Shown here piece by piece: positions 42,653 through 52,430 of a stretch of DNA of 64,000 bases. The notes beneath the pieces were generated by a model. The model was not told the origin of the DNA, made no database searches, and saw only the letters and a program-made list of their open reading frames with translations. Position 1 is the stretch's first letter; each line of letters starts with the position of its first letter. This stretch comes from Caproiciproducens sp. NJN-50 (lineage in GTDB: Bacteria > Bacillota > Clostridia > Oscillospirales > Acutalibacteraceae): NCBI RefSeq assembly GCF_004103755.1, contig NZ_CP035283.1, positions 1,674,001 to 1,738,000 of the forward strand, in the 5' to 3' direction. The position numbers and the translations under genes are program-made.

Positions 42653-45600
42653 TCAGGGCTTGATTCCCATTTTTATCTCCAGTTCGGACGCCGGCATTTC
42701 CAGCATTTTGGAAACGCCCTCCTCCTGCATGGTCACGCCGTACAGAACGTCGGCTTCCTCCATGCTTCCGCGCCGGTGCGTGATGACGATAAACTGCGTG
42801 TTTTCCGTCATTCTGCGCAGATAAGCGGCAAACCGATTGACGTTCACGTCGTCGAGAGCCGCCTCGATCTCATCCAAAACGCAGAACGGCGGCGGATTCA
42901 CTTTCATAATGGCAAAATACAGCGCAATTGCCACCAAAGCCTTTTCTCCGCCGGAAAGCGCCTCCAGATGAGAGACGATTTTCCCCGGCGGCTGAACGGA
43001 AATTTCGATTCCGGAACCAAGAACGTCGTCCGGCTCACTGAGGGAAAGCCCCGCTTCGCCGCCCTCGAACAGGTCGCGGAAGGTCTCGGAGAAACAGCGG
43101 TTGATCTGCTCGAACCGGACCGAAAACAGGTCGCGCATCCGGCCGGTCAGATCGCCGATCAGCTTTTTCAGCTCATCCCGGGACTGCTCGACGTCCGCGA
43201 TCTGCGCCTTCATAAATTCGTACCGTTCGGAAACCTCCTTGTATTCCTCCACGGCAGAAAGGTTGACCGTGCCGAGCGATTTAATTCTGCTTTTCAGCTC
43301 GCTCAGCCTGCGCTGCGCTTCCTTTGGGTCCTGTGCGGGTTCCGCCTCCTGTTCCGCCTCCCGGCGGGTCAACTCGTACTCCTCCCACAGACGGGAAATA
43401 ATCTCATCGTATTCCTTCTGGAGGTTGTTCCTGCGCTCTTCCAGGCGAGCCAGCTCGTGGCCGATTTTTTCCTTTTCCTCTGACTTTTCCCGTTCGGAAG
43501 CGCGCAGCTCCACCGACTTTTTCTCCAGCTCCATGCGCTCCCGGTTCAGACCATCGGCTTTTTCGGCCGCTTCCTTCGATTGGTTCCGCAATTCGCCGGC
43601 CTCCTGGCCAAGGCGTTCGATCCTGGCGTTCAGTTCGGCGTTGGAAGTTTCAATTTCCTTGATCTGATCCGCGAGGACGCCAAGTTTTTCCTTCTGCCCC
43701 AAACTGCGTTTTTCCAGATCCCCCACGGTATCCCGAAGAGACTGCGCGTCTTTCCGTGCGGAGAGGCGGTCCAGCTCGATTTGCTTCAGATCGGCGGTCA
43801 GCCTGTCCAGTTCCGTGCTGATTTCATCCCGGCTGCCCCCGGCCTTTTCAAGCTCCGTTTTCAGGGCTTCTATCTGACCGTTCAGTCTTTCCGATTCCGT
43901 CTGCGCGTTCCGGACGGCTTTTCCCTGCTCTTCCAGACGCGCATTTGCCGTCGCTTCCTCCTGCTTCAGGCTGATTGCGCTCTTCTCCGCGGTTTGCAGG
44001 TCCGCAAGGATTCTGCGGTGCTCCGCGTCGGCATGGACTCTTTCCTCCTGAACTGTCGCAAGTTCTCCCTTGGACGCCGAAAGGCCGGCTTCTTCCGATG
44101 AGACTTCCTGTGCGGCTGCTTTCAGCGTCTGGGCGGCAGCGTCAGCTTTTACGCGCAGCTCTTCCGCCTGCTTTTTCAGAGCCTCGATCTCGGAAGCTCT
44201 GCTCAGAAGACCGGAATTTTTCGCCAGGGAACCTCCCGTCAGGGAACCCCCCGCGTTCACCACCTGGCCATCCAGCGTTACAACACGGAACCGATACCCG
44301 TATTTCCCCGCAATCTGAACGGCAAAATCAAGATTTTCCGCGACGGCGATTCTGCCCAGAAGGGATTTTAAAATCTCCTGATACCGCGGGTCACAGGAGC
44401 AGAGTCCGGAGGCAACTCCGACAAAACCCGGGCATCCGGACAAACCCGGCTCCGCCAGAACCCTGCCTTTGATCACGGAGAGCGGAAGGAAGGTGGCACG
44501 GCCGGAATTTCTGTCCTTTAGAAAACCGATGGCGCGTTTGGCGTCCTGCTCCGTACCGACAACAATATTCTGCATGGAGGCGCCGAGCGCCGTTTCAACG
44601 GCCACGGCATATTCCTTCGGAACGCGGATCAGCCTGGAAACCGGGCCGTGAACTCCGTTTAATGCACCGCGGGAGGCCTCCTTCATCACCGCCTTGACGC
44701 TTTGGGAAAATCCTTCCAGATTGCGTTCCAAATCCTCCAACAGGCGGGCCCTGCGAAGGTGGTCCTCCAGATCAAGACGGAGACCGTCGCTTTGCCTGCG
44801 GGATGCTTCCAAGCGGTCCCGGCGGGTCTTCAAGCGCATTTCGTGTCCCTGCACCGTATTGCCGAGCGCTTCGATCCGTCGGTCATAATTTTCCAGCTTT
44901 TGTAAGTATTCTTTCTCTTTTTCTTTCAGCGATTCATGCTTTAATCGGATTTCTTCCGCATTTTTATGTATTTCATTCAGGCGGAGCCGGATCTCCGCAA
45001 TGGACGCGGACGCCGTCATTTCGAGCATTCTGAAATCCGTAGCCTGAGAGGACAGTTCTGTCATTTCGCGGGTAAAGCCGTCCATCCTGCCCGCCGTTTC
45101 GCTCAGGCTGCCCTTCAATTGCTCCAGCCTCGCGGAACAGTCGGCAAAATCTGCGTCTCTCTTTTTGACATATCCGTTTTTTTCTTCGATCTGTTTTTCC
45201 TTATCCTGAATCATGCGCAGAAGCTCTTCCCCGGAAAGGCGGCTCTGCTCCATTTCGGTTTGAATGCGCTCTATGTTCTCGCGGTTGTGGAGAATGTCGT
45301 TTTTCAATACGGATGCTTCGGCGTCTTTTTGCGCGGCACTCTCCTGCAGCTCCGTCCCAAGCCTTCTTGTCTCGTCGATGCTCGCGGAAAATTGGTTTGA
45401 CCGGCTGAAGATTTTTTCCAGTTCCTCGTCCAGCGAAAGGATCGACTGTTCCGCCGCGTCATGCTGGGACTTTGCCGCCAGAATTTTATCCTCCTGCTCC
45501 CGCAGAATGAGCGCGGATTGGTTCAGGGTCCTCAGCCACAGGCTGATTTCGGCCTTTCTTTTTTCCTCTGACAGTTTCAGGTATTCCTTCGCCTTTTCCG

Positions 45601-46225
45601 CCTGCTCCCCCAGCGGTCCCACCCGGCTTTCCAGCTCCGCCAGAATGTCGTTGAGGCGCAGCAGGTTGTCCTCCGCCTGGGAAAGACGGCGCTCGGACTC
45701 CTCCCTGCGGTAGCGGAAGCGGGAAATTCCCGCCGCTTCTTCAAAAATTTCCCGCCGGTCTTCGCTGCGGGCCGCGACGATGGCGTCGATCCTGCCCTGC
45801 CCGATCATGGAATACCCGTCCCGGCCGAGGCCGGTATCCATGAACAGCTCGTTGACATCCTTTAAGCGGACGTTCGTTTTATTGATCAGATATTCGCTCT
45901 CTCCGGAACGATAATAGCGGCGCGTTACGGCGACGCCGTCGGACTCAAAGGGAAGCTGACGCCCGGTGTTGTCGATATTCAGAGTGACCTCAGCAAAGCC
46001 GAGCGCCTTTCTGGCCGGCGTTCCTCCAAAGATGACATCCTCCATTTTCGTGCAGCGCAGGGAGCGGACGGACTGTTCCCCGAGCACCCAGCGGACCGCG
46101 TCGCTGATATTGCTCTTTCCGCTTCCGTTCGGTCCGACCACCGCTGTGATTCCGTCGTGAAAAGTCAGCGTCGTCCGGTCCGGAAACGTTTTAAAGCCCT
46201 GGAGCTCCAGCGATTTCAGCAGCAA
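42653..46225 (-). CDS. smc: Chromosome segregation protein SMC
   Basis: 1190 residues from the TTG at 46225, which has GGGAGG eight bases upstream and gives the typical N-terminus (x-L-L-K-S-L-E-L-Q-G-F-K-T-F). Two ATG codons at 46246/46243 in frame lie inside the preceding gene with a worse SD. Walker A VVGPNGSGKSN is at about 29-39; two long coiled coils flank a hinge (about 500-640, GVHGPVSRLIRV and GGSLTGGSLAKNSG); the C-terminus has LSGGEKALVAIAL and Walker B CVLDEIEAALDD. It overlaps the radical SAM gene by 35 bases. Confidence 0.97.
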   Translation of the reverse strand: MLLKSLELQGFKTFPDRTTLTFHDGITAVVGPNGSGKSNISDAVRWVLGEQSVRSLRCTKMEDVIFGGTPARKALGFAEVTLNIDNTGRQLPFESDGVAVTRRYYRSGESEYLINKTNVRLKDVNELFMDTGLGRDGYSMIGQGRIDAIVAARSEDRREIFEEAAGISRFRYRREESERRLSQAEDNLLRLNDILAELESRVGPLGEQAEKAKEYLKLSEEKRKAEISLWLRTLNQSALILREQEDKILAAKSQHDAAEQSILSLDEELEKIFSRSNQFSASIDETRRLGTELQESAAQKDAEASVLKNDILHNRENIERIQTEMEQSRLSGEELLRMIQDKEKQIEEKNGYVKKRDADFADCSARLEQLKGSLSETAGRMDGFTREMTELSSQATDFRMLEMTASASIAEIRLRLNEIHKNAEEIRLKHESLKEKEKEYLQKLENYDRRIEALGNTVQGHEMRLKTRRDRLEASRRQSDGLRLDLEDHLRRARLLEDLERNLEGFSQSVKAVMKEASRGALNGVHGPVSRLIRVPKEYAVAVETALGASMQNIVVGTEQDAKRAIGFLKDRNSGRATFLPLSVIKGRVLAEPGLSGCPGFVGVASGLCSCDPRYQEILKSLLGRIAVAENLDFAVQIAGKYGYRFRVVTLDGQVVNAGGSLTGGSLAKNSGLLSRASEIEALKKQAEELRVKADAAAQTLKAAAQEVSSEEAGLSASKGELATVQEERVHADAEHRRILADLQTAEKSAISLKQEEATANARLEEQGKAVRNAQTESERLNGQIEALKTELEKAGGSRDEISTELDRLTADLKQIELDRLSARKDAQSLRDTVGDLEKRSLGQKEKLGVLADQIKEIETSNAELNARIERLGQEAGELRNQSKEAAEKADGLNRERMELEKKSVELRASEREKSEEKEKIGHELARLEERRNNLQKEYDEIISRLWEEYELTRREAEQEAEPAQDPKEAQRRLSELKSRIKSLGTVNLSAVEEYKEVSERYEFMKAQIADVEQSRDELKKLIGDLTGRMRDLFSVRFEQINRCFSETFRDLFEGGEAGLSLSEPDDVLGSGIEISVQPPGKIVSHLEALSGGEKALVAIALYFAIMKVNPPPFCVLDEIEAALDDVNVNRFAAYLRRMTENTQFIVITHRRGSMEEADVLYGVTMQEEGVSKMLEMPASELEIKMGIKP

Positions 46226-47240
46226 GCCTTTTCCCTCCCGCATCACAAATTTGAAAATCCCCCCTGCTCAGGGCCGCGTCCTGTTCCAGCGCCGCGGAAT
46301 AGCCGAATGCCGACAGCGCCTTCAGATTGCGCTTTTTCTGTCCGTTCGCAACAGAGATGCTTTTCGGATTGACCCGGATCACGATCCGGCCCTTCGGCAC
46401 TCCGCTCACCGTCAGGCTGCGGGTGATCCTGTCCAGCATTCTCCGGCTTTCGCAAAGCTCTCGGAACGCCGGATGCCAGGGTCCCGCCAGAGTGTCCCGC
46501 TCCAGCTCCGGCGAAGCATGCAGCCCAAGGCGGATCACCGGAATGCGCCTCTCTTCAAAAAAATCGAGCAATCCGGCGCACAGGCTGACCGTTTCCTCCA
46601 TTCCTGGCGGATGATATTTTCCCAGTAGGAACAATTCGCCCAGCTTCGTCCCCTTGAGGACAATGGTCGGGTAAATCCTCACACAGTCGGGGGATAAGGC
46701 AGCCAGTTCCTCCGCCGTATTCCATGCGCCGGATACGGTATCGCCATACAGGCCGGTCATCATCTGCAGGCCGAGAGAAAAGCCATAGGTATGGATCAGG
46801 GCGGCGGCACTTTTTACCTGCCGCGCGGTGTGCCCTCTTTCGTTCAGAGCCAGCACGCGGTCGTCCATGCTCTGGGCGCCGAGTTCAATGGTGGTCACAC
46901 CGTAATTCCGCAGAATCGAAAGAATTTCAGAATCGACCGCGTCTGGGCGGGTGGAAAGCCGGATACCTGCAAAGGATCCCCTTTTTATATACGGATACGC
47001 CGCCTCCAGAAGCGAGATCATGTAAGTCCGTTCCAACGCGGTGAAGCTGCCGCCGAAAAAAGCAATCTCAGCGGATTTTGCCCGCTCCCCCAAACTGGAC
47101 AAAGCCGTTTCAGCCGCGGAAATCACGTCGGCGGGCTCCGGCTGAACGGCTTTTCCCGTAATGCTCTTCTGGCTGCAGAAGCTGCATGCGTGAGGACAGC
47201 CGTTGTTCGGCACGAAGAGAGCCACGTTTGCGTGCCGCAT
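46191..47240 (-). CDS. Elp3-like radical SAM protein
   Basis: 349 residues. The radical SAM Cys triad is C15, C19, C22 in GCPHACSFCSQ. FFGGSFTAL, RLSTRPDAV, ELGAQSMDDRVL and LGLQMMTGLYGD match the radical SAM half of Elp3-type proteins, but there is no acetyltransferase (HAT) domain. In many Clostridia a gene of this type lies between rnc and smc, as here; its substrate is not known, and tRNA modification is a guess. Its ATG overlaps the rnc stop by one base (TGATG), and its 3' end overlaps smc. Confidence 0.85.
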   Translation of the reverse strand: MRHANVALFVPNNGCPHACSFCSQKSITGKAVQPEPADVISAAETALSSLGERAKSAEIAFFGGSFTALERTYMISLLEAAYPYIKRGSFAGIRLSTRPDAVDSEILSILRNYGVTTIELGAQSMDDRVLALNERGHTARQVKSAAALIHTYGFSLGLQMMTGLYGDTVSGAWNTAEELAALSPDCVRIYPTIVLKGTKLGELFLLGKYHPPGMEETVSLCAGLLDFFEERRIPVIRLGLHASPELERDTLAGPWHPAFRELCESRRMLDRITRSLTVSGVPKGRIVIRVNPKSISVANGQKKRNLKALSAFGYSAALEQDAALSRGDFQICDAGGKRLAAEIAGAPGL

Positions 47241-47914
47241 CAGTGTCCCATCAATTCCAGAGCCTCGCGCGCCGCCTGCTGCTCCGCTTCCTTTTTGCTG
47301 CGGCCGCCGCCCTTGCCGATCACGTTGTTGTCCAGCCGGACCTCGACCGTAAAATGCTTGTCGTGGTCCGGACCGCTTTCTCCGGTCAAAACGTATTCAA
47401 GAATTTCTTCCGGATTTTTCTGTACGATTTCCTGCAGGAAGGTCTTATAATCCTTAAAAACTCTCGGCCTGGTCTCCTGTAAGAGAGGCAGAACAAAACC
47501 CAGGATGAATTTCCGGCTTTCCTCCATCCCGCCGTCCAGATAGATGGCGGCGGTGATGGATTCAAACGCATCCGCTAGAATCGAGGAGCGGGTTCTCCCG
47601 CCTGAGTTCTGTTCTCCCCGGCTTAACAGGAGATACTTTCCCACGCCAAGCTGCCGGGAAAACCCGCAGCAGGCTTTCTCACAGACCAAAGCCGCCCGTT
47701 TCTTGGTCAGGTCGCCCTCAGGCAGGTGGGGAAAGCTTTTGTACAGATAATCAGCCACCACCAGCCCGAGGATGGAATCGCCTAAAAATTCCAGCCTTTC
47801 GTTGCTCCCGCCGGGGACTTTGTTTTCGTTTGCGTAAGAAGAATGGGTCAATGCCGTTTTCAGATACTCCTGATCTCTAAAATGGTAACCGAGCTTTTCT
47901 TCCAGTTCAGTCAA
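47240..47914 (-). CDS. rnc: Ribonuclease III
   Basis: 224 residues starting from the TTG at 47914, preceded by AAAGGGGG; the upstream frame to 48016 lies within plsX. The RNase III signature SNERLEFLGDSILG (about 37-50) and later ILADAFESITAAIYLDGG contain the metal-binding E/D residues. The C-terminal dsRNA-binding domain (about 155-222, with GKGGGRSKKEAEQQAA) is complete. It processes rRNA precursors and structured mRNAs. It follows plsX without the acpP gene often found between them. Confidence 0.95.
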   Translation of the reverse strand: MTELEEKLGYHFRDQEYLKTALTHSSYANENKVPGGSNERLEFLGDSILGLVVADYLYKSFPHLPEGDLTKKRAALVCEKACCGFSRQLGVGKYLLLSRGEQNSGGRTRSSILADAFESITAAIYLDGGMEESRKFILGFVLPLLQETRPRVFKDYKTFLQEIVQKNPEEILEYVLTGESGPDHDKHFTVEVRLDNNVIGKGGGRSKKEAEQQAAREALELMGH

Positions 47915-47942
47915 CCGAAACGCCCCCTTTCGTAGGTAATCG

Positions 47943-48953
47943 TCAGTCTTTCTTTTCCGACGAGCCGTATTTCGCGACACTGGAGGCAATTTCGTCCACG
48001 ACATTGCCTTCCACATACGCCTTCGTCAATCGCAGAGCGTTATAAACCGTTTTCGCTTTCGCGCTGCCGTGCGTCTTGAAGACCGGCCTGGAGCAACCCA
48101 TCAGCGGAGCTCCGCCGTATTCGTTATAGTCGAAATTCTTTTTCAGCGCCTTCACATCGCTGAGCAAAACGGCAGCCGCCAGCTTGTTTTTAACGCTGTG
48201 CGTGAAAATGTTTTTCAATTTTCCCATCAGCATCATCGCCACTCCCTCGAACATCTTCAGAATGACGTTGCCGGTAAAGCCGTCCGCCACAATCACGTCT
48301 CCGGCGTCGTTGGGAATATCGCGGGCTTCAACATTGCCGACAAAATTGAGTCCGCAGTTTTTCAGCAGGGAGAACGCGCCGTGCTGGAGCTCTCCGCCCT
48401 TATGGTCCTCCGTTCCGATGTTCGCGAGCGCCACGCGGGGATTTTTGATCCCCATGACCTTCTCCATATAAATGGAACCCATGATGCCGAACTGCTGCAG
48501 CATTTCCGGTTTGCAGTCCACATTGGCGCCGCTGTCGATCAGCATAAAGCAGCCTTTGTTTTTCGGCATGACAGGCGCGAAGGCGATGCGCCGGACCCCC
48601 TTGATCCGCTTGACGATCAGCGTCGCCCCGACCACCAGCGCTCCGCTGTTCCCGCCGGAGACAAAGGCGTCCCCCTTTCCCTGTGCGAGAAGGCGCAGGC
48701 CGAGGGCCATGGAGGAATCCGATTTTGCTTTCACGATATCGCCGGCGGAATCCTCCATCGTAATGATTTCCGGGGCGTCGCAGATTTCCATCCGCTCCAG
48801 GGACACGCCGCTTTCCTTCGCGACCGTGCGGATTTCCTGCTCCCGACCGGTCAGAACGATGTCGACGTCCAACCCTTTCACGGCATCCGCGCATCCTTTG
48901 ATAATTTCAAGCGGAGCGTTGTCTCCGCCGAACGCATCGACGATGATTTTCAT
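47943..48953 (-). CDS. plsX: Phosphate acyltransferase PlsX
   Basis: 336 residues from ATG 48953, eight bases after GAGG; the GTG at 48962 overlaps the SD. KIIVDAFGGDNAP, FVSGGNSGALVVGA and LIDSGANVDCKPE are family motifs. PlsX makes acyl-phosphate from acyl-ACP for phosphatidic-acid synthesis. It lies 15 bases after trmFO. Its usual fatty-acid partners (acpP, fab genes) are missing here. Confidence 0.95.
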   Translation of the reverse strand: MKIIVDAFGGDNAPLEIIKGCADAVKGLDVDIVLTGREQEIRTVAKESGVSLERMEICDAPEIITMEDSAGDIVKAKSDSSMALGLRLLAQGKGDAFVSGGNSGALVVGATLIVKRIKGVRRIAFAPVMPKNKGCFMLIDSGANVDCKPEMLQQFGIMGSIYMEKVMGIKNPRVALANIGTEDHKGGELQHGAFSLLKNCGLNFVGNVEARDIPNDAGDVIVADGFTGNVILKMFEGVAMMLMGKLKNIFTHSVKNKLAAAVLLSDVKALKKNFDYNEYGGAPLMGCSRPVFKTHGSAKAKTVYNALRLTKAYVEGNVVDEIASSVAKYGSSEKKD

Positions 48954-48968
48954 ATCCAGCACCTCGAT

Positions 48969-50291
48969 TCAATTGAACGTCTCTTTTTCTTCCGCCAAAA
49001 CCCGGTCCAGATCGTTCAGCGCGCGCGCCGCCAGAGCGGCACAGCGTTCCCGCTTGTCCCTGATTTTTTCCGGCAGCGGCGGGATCACGCCAAAATTCGC
49101 GCCCATCGGCTGAAACGCCCCGGCCCCGCCGGATTCGACATAACGGCTGAGCGCGCCGATCATGGTCGTCTCCGGCAGGATCAGAGGTTCCCCGCCGGAC
49201 CGGCGCCTAACGGCATTGATCCCGGCCATGATTCCGGACGCGGCGGATTCCATGTAGCCCTCCACGCCTGTCATCTGTCCCGCAAAAAACAGGTTGGGAT
49301 TTTCCCGGAAAGCAAAGCCGGAGGTAAGGACTTTCGGCGAATTTAAAAATGTGTTCCTGTGCATCACGCCGTATCTCGCATATTCGGCACGCTCCAACCC
49401 GGGTATCATACCAAACACGCGTTTTTGCTCCGGAAACTTCAGGTTGGTCTGGAAGCCGACTAAATTATACATCGTGCCCGATTCATTTTCCTTCCGCAGT
49501 TGAAGCACCGCCCATGGCCGGTGCCCTGTCGCCGGATCGCGCAGGCCGACCGGCTTCATTGGCCCGAACCGCAGGGTATCGGGTCCGCGCCGGGCCAGAA
49601 TTTCGACCGGCATGCAGCCCTCGTACACCTTCGGGTCGGCGATATCGAACTCGCGGACCGGGGCGCGCTCGGCGGAAATCAGCTCCGCATAAAAGGCTTC
49701 GTACTCCCCGCGGTCCATCGGGCAGTTCAGGTAGTCGTCCTCTTCCCCCTTGCCATATCGGGACGCGGCGAAAATCCGTTCCCGATTCAGGCTGTCCGCC
49801 GTTACGATCGGGGCCGCCGCATCGAAAAAGCTGAGGCTTCCGCCGCAGAGAGCGGAAATTTTCTCCGCCAGCGCGTCGGAAGTCAACGGCCCCGTCGCGA
49901 CCACAGCAATGCCGTCCGGTGGGAGCTCCGTCAATTCTTCCCGGACCACATGGATCATCGGATGAGAAGCGATTTTTTCCGTGACCGCTTTTGCGAATGC
50001 GTCACGGTCAACTGCGAGCGCGCCCCCGGCAGGCACGCGGCAGGCGTCCGCGCAAGGCAGCAGCACCGATCCAAGCCTTCTCATCTCCTCCTTTAACAGC
50101 CCGGCGGCGCTCTCCCGCCGCTCCGCTTTCAGGGAATTGGAACAGACAAGCTCCGCGAAATTCCCGTTCCGGTGCGCCGGAGAAAATCGGAGCGGCTTCA
50201 TCTCATACAGTTCGACCGGAATCCCGGCCTCTGCGATCCGCCAAGCCGCTTCGCAGCCGGCAAAGCCGGCTCCGATCACCCGGATGCTCAT
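48969..50291 (-). CDS. trmFO: Folate-dependent tRNA(U54) methyltransferase TrmFO
   Basis: 440 residues, FAD enzyme. The N-terminal GxGxxG loop (IRVIGAGFAGCEAAW) binds FAD; NLVGFQTNLKFPEQ, FFAGQMTGVEGYMES and MGANFGVIPPL are strong TrmFO signatures that separate it from GidA/MnmG. It makes m5U54 in tRNA using methylene-tetrahydrofolate. Its ATG overlaps the topA stop by 4 bases, the common topA-trmFO pair of Firmicutes. Confidence 0.96.
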   Translation of the reverse strand: MSIRVIGAGFAGCEAAWRIAEAGIPVELYEMKPLRFSPAHRNGNFAELVCSNSLKAERRESAAGLLKEEMRRLGSVLLPCADACRVPAGGALAVDRDAFAKAVTEKIASHPMIHVVREELTELPPDGIAVVATGPLTSDALAEKISALCGGSLSFFDAAAPIVTADSLNRERIFAASRYGKGEEDDYLNCPMDRGEYEAFYAELISAERAPVREFDIADPKVYEGCMPVEILARRGPDTLRFGPMKPVGLRDPATGHRPWAVLQLRKENESGTMYNLVGFQTNLKFPEQKRVFGMIPGLERAEYARYGVMHRNTFLNSPKVLTSGFAFRENPNLFFAGQMTGVEGYMESAASGIMAGINAVRRRSGGEPLILPETTMIGALSRYVESGGAGAFQPMGANFGVIPPLPEKIRDKRERCAALAARALNDLDRVLAEEKETFN

Positions 50292-52369
50292 TCTTCCTCC
50301 GTTTTTTCATATCCGCAGTCCGGCGTGACGCAGTACAGCTTCGGATGCTTTCCCTTTTTCTTCAGAAGCGTTTTGCCGCATTTCGGACACTTTTCCATGG
50401 AAGGTTCGTCCCAGGAGACAAAATCGCAGTTCGGGTAATTGGAGCAGCCGTAAAAGACGCGCCCTTTTTTGGTTTTTTTAACAATGACCTTTCCGCCGCA
50501 TTTCGGGCATTCGGCACCGGTTTCCTGCACGTATTTTTTCACATTTTTGCACTCCGGATATCCGGGACAGGCCAGGAACTTTCCGTAACGGCCGTTTTTA
50601 ATCACCATATGGCGCCCGCACTTTTCACAGATGACGTCGGTCACATCCTCCTTAAGCTGGATCTTGACCCCCTGCATCTCTTCTTTGGCGGTTTTCAGCG
50701 TTTTGTCAAAATCTCCGTAAAAAACCTCCAGCGTTTCGACCCAGTCCGTTTTCCCGCTCTGAACCGCGTCGAGATCATCTTCTACCTGCGCGGTAAATTT
50801 GACGTTGACGATTTTCGGGAACCGTTCCTTCATCAGGTTGGTGACAGTCTCTCCCAGTTCCGTCGGCTTCAAAGCCTTTCCGTCGCGGACCACGTACTCT
50901 CTTCCCGTAATGGTGGAAATCGTCGCGGCGTAAGTGGACGGGCGCCCGATGCCGTTTTCTTCCAGCGCCTTGATGAGAGAGGCCTCCGTATAGCGCGGGG
51001 GCGGCTGCGTGAAGTGCTGGCTGCCCGCGATCTCCTTCAGCTTCAGCGGCATGCCGGCTTCCAGTTCGGGCAGGGCCGTACCTTCTTCTTCCTTTTCGTC
51101 CTTGGCTTCTTCGTAAAGCACGGTAAATCCGTCGAAGGTGACCGTGAATCCGGAGGCTTTGAAAATGTAGTTCTTTGCCTGAATATCGGCCTGCGTGGTG
51201 CTTTGCAGGCAATTCGACATCTGGCTGGCCAAAAACCGTTCCCAAATGAGTTTATAAAGCTTATACTGGTCGGACGAAAGGCTTTCCTTCACCTTTTCCG
51301 GGGGAAGAGACGGCATGCTGGGCCGGATCGCTTCGTGGCCGTCCTGAGCATTTGCCCTCGACTTGTAATGGCGGGGAGAATCCGGAAGATATTTGTTCCC
51401 CCACCGCTCCCGGATATAATCGCCCGCCTCCTTGATCGCGTCCTCCGAAATGCGCAGCGAATCCGTTCTCATATAGGTGATCAGGCCGACGGCCCCAAGT
51501 CCCGGGACCTCCACGCCTTCGTACAGCTCCTGTGCAGCCTTCATCGTCCGCCTGGCCTGAAATCCGAGCCGGCGCGACGCTTCCTGCTGAAGGGTCGAAG
51601 TGATAAACGGAGGCGCCGGGGATTTGCGCCTCGTTCCCTTTTTGACCTTGACAACGCTGAAATCGGCGCCCTTCAACTCTTCCAGAATCCGATTGGACTC
51701 CTCTTCGCTGGAGATCTTCATTTTGCCGTTCTCATCGCCGTAAAAAGTTGCGGCAAAAACCTTGCGGGATCCTTTTGGAATCAGTTTCGCGTCGATCGTC
51801 CAGTATTCTTCCGGAACGAAGCCGCGGATCTCGTTTTCCCGGTCCACAATAATGCGCACCGCGACGGACTGCACCCGCCCCGCGGACAGCCCCCGCCTGA
51901 TTTTCTGTGACAGAAACGGGCTGAGCTTGTAACCGACCAGCCGGTCCAGAATGCGGCGCGCCTGCTGCGCGTTGACCAGGTCAAGGTCGATGTTCCGGGG
52001 ATTCTGCATCCCGTTTGAAACGCCGGTTTTTGTTATTTCATTGAAAGTGACGCGGTTTTTCTGGTTCATATCCAAGCCGAGGATATAGGCCAGATGCCAT
52101 GAGATCGCCTCGCCCTCCCGGTCCGGGTCGGTCGCGAGAAGGATGGAATCGCTTTTGCCCGCCAGGTCTTTCAGTTCCTGTACCAGCTTCTCCTTTCCCT
52201 TGATAATTTCGTATTTCGGCTTGAACTTATTTTTGATATCCACGCTTAAACGGTTTTCCGGCAGATCGCGCACATGGCCCATGGACGCCACGACATCGAA
52301 ACCGGTCCCGAGATATTTTTTAATCGTCTTCGCTTTCGCCGGAGATTCCACAATCACCAGCTTGGACAT
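50288..52369 (-). CDS. topA: DNA topoisomerase I
   Basis: 693 residues from ATG 52369 (GAGGTGG upstream). The Toprim domain has LVIVESPAKAKTIKKYL at the N-terminus and LLATDPDREGEAISWHLA. The active-site Tyr is in GLITYMRTDSLRIS. At the C-terminus three zinc-ribbon modules are seen (CEKCGRHM to CPGYPEC; CPKCGGKV to CSNYPNC; CPKCGKTL to CVTPDC). It relaxes negative supercoils. It lies 61 bases after dprA, the usual neighbour. Confidence 0.97.
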   Translation of the reverse strand: MSKLVIVESPAKAKTIKKYLGTGFDVVASMGHVRDLPENRLSVDIKNKFKPKYEIIKGKEKLVQELKDLAGKSDSILLATDPDREGEAISWHLAYILGLDMNQKNRVTFNEITKTGVSNGMQNPRNIDLDLVNAQQARRILDRLVGYKLSPFLSQKIRRGLSAGRVQSVAVRIIVDRENEIRGFVPEEYWTIDAKLIPKGSRKVFAATFYGDENGKMKISSEEESNRILEELKGADFSVVKVKKGTRRKSPAPPFITSTLQQEASRRLGFQARRTMKAAQELYEGVEVPGLGAVGLITYMRTDSLRISEDAIKEAGDYIRERWGNKYLPDSPRHYKSRANAQDGHEAIRPSMPSLPPEKVKESLSSDQYKLYKLIWERFLASQMSNCLQSTTQADIQAKNYIFKASGFTVTFDGFTVLYEEAKDEKEEEGTALPELEAGMPLKLKEIAGSQHFTQPPPRYTEASLIKALEENGIGRPSTYAATISTITGREYVVRDGKALKPTELGETVTNLMKERFPKIVNVKFTAQVEDDLDAVQSGKTDWVETLEVFYGDFDKTLKTAKEEMQGVKIQLKEDVTDVICEKCGRHMVIKNGRYGKFLACPGYPECKNVKKYVQETGAECPKCGGKVIVKKTKKGRVFYGCSNYPNCDFVSWDEPSMEKCPKCGKTLLKKKGKHPKLYCVTPDCGYEKTEEE

Positions 52370-52430
52370 AAAACCACCTCGCATTGATTCACATTTTCCG
52401 CTCCATACCGGGCAAGCGGCAAGAAGAGCG

